Assembly: GCA_000969725.1 (NCBI GenBank)
Contig: JXSR01S015636.1
Reading direction: 5' to 3' (one strand)
DNA length: 20,202 nt
Origin: Ophiothrix spiculata
Lineage: Eukaryota; Echinodermata; Ophiuroidea; Amphilepidida; Ophiotrichidae
Shown: positions 19,266 to 20,202 of the stretch, in pieces
How the letters are laid out: every line of letters begins with the position of its first letter
Numbering within the stretch: position 1 is the first letter of the stretch
The notes under the pieces: generated by a model
Told to the model about the DNA's origin: nothing
The model's database searches: none
What the model saw: the letters and a program-made list of their open reading frames with translations, nothing else
Made by a program: the position numbers and the translations under genes

Positions 19266-20202
19266 ACATACACGATGAGCAGAGGTATATTATTTGAAAT
19301 ACTCCTGTCTCTGGTGATATATTGTGATTGTGCTAAAGACTACGCTTAAAAGGTAGGACAATTGGAGACGATTGATCGATCTCACCATAATGGCCTCACT
19401 ACACAGTGACAGTTTCCAGGACTCTTGCCTGAAAAGGTTAAGTTGCGGCCAACCTTCACAATAATCATGGTATTAATCAATATTTCAATTGTAAAGGAAG
19501 CAAATCAGTTATGCATTTCGCACACCTGAAAATAACTTTCAAGAACTTCAATGACCCTGTTGAACCTATTGTGATTAAATTGATCACAGTCCTTGTTATT
19601 TTCATGGGATAATCCTCCTGACAGAAAATGTTCGAGAATAGAACATGGGGCTAGAAAAAGGCGTCTTTTATGAATAGGAATGACCAATTTAAGAGGATTT
19701 AACAGTCATTAAACATACGACACAATACACTAATATACAAGTCAAGGATTGAACCACGTCATAACAGCGATATTTCAGTCCGGTAGGTTTCTATTCATAC
19801 CTACGGGGATTCTTTTGTTCTTGATAGTAAAAAAGGCGGGGCTTTAGCCTGCTACTGTACACAATGTACCAAAAAGAAAAGGTATCATTAAACTCTCTCG
19901 TTTATGCCTTATATAGAGGTTTTTACCTTGAAAACTGTGCTAAATAATTGTCATATGGCGAATTCTGCTTTTCCTCATTTTAACTGAATTATTGAAGTAT
20001 GAATTTGATATTTTCATAAACAGTTTTTCATGAAATATATGGTTTTTTAAGTAATAGTGACATGTGCTTTTGACAAATATAGACAGACCTACTGTATAAT
20101 CTATCGATCGACCGATCAGGCTAACGTATAATCCTCTGTCCGGGTCTGTATGAAATCTTAACTAGGCAAAAACGTAATAGTCACGTGCCAAGCCGGGAAA
20201 TT
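19266..20202. other. Non-coding DNA to the window end
   Basis: I see no gene, RNA or clear repeat. A 60-codon minus-strand frame (19505-19687) has no recognisable features. Confidence 0.45.

Overview
This window looks like AT-rich nuclear DNA from an invertebrate animal. The evidence is one interrupted protein-coding gene with GT-AG introns, very long non-coding stretches, and many small inverted-repeat elements. There are no bacterial-style gene clusters. The type of repeats (long foldback arms built of short repeats, a TTAA-flanked MITE, a CCCGTAGCCAGG-ended element and G-run hairpin repeats) suggests a marine invertebrate, perhaps an echinoderm or hemichordate. That placement is a weak inference.

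The only gene I can support is on the minus strand, from 14918 down to 8173. Five exons join in a consistent reading phase through canonical splice sites (14918-14152, 12224-12062, 10604-10454, 9724-9521, 8456-8173). Together they encode a 522-residue, 12-helix major facilitator superfamily protein of the MFSD6 / MFS_1_like type. Its four introns hold several repeats: a CCCGTAGCCAGG-ended element, a foldback hairpin and a G-run hairpin repeat in intron 1, a tRNA-like sequence in intron 2, and a TTAA-flanked MITE in intron 4.

Left flank (1-8172): no gene is visible. It holds a perfect 28-bp hairpin (265-328), a 646-bp element with 21-bp inverted ends (525-1170), and a 290-bp MITE with four copies of an internal motif (1211-1500). 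A dispersed repeat follows (about 2999-3318). The most striking structure is a 1.68-kb array of CAATTGTCA-type repeats (3352-5031). Its two outer ends are inverted copies of each other and its repeat units flip orientation near the middle, so it resembles a foldback transposon.

Right flank (14919-20202): again no gene is visible. It holds an element of about 1 kb built around GGGGCGAGTTGGCCC motifs (15436-16450), nested hairpins (16714-16808), a TCGACA-ended element (16916-17328), a CACGTG-ended element (18587-18889) and a 180-bp nested palindrome (19086-19265).

The window is therefore one membrane-transporter gene in a landscape of non-autonomous mobile elements. I see no enzyme pathway, operon or defence system.
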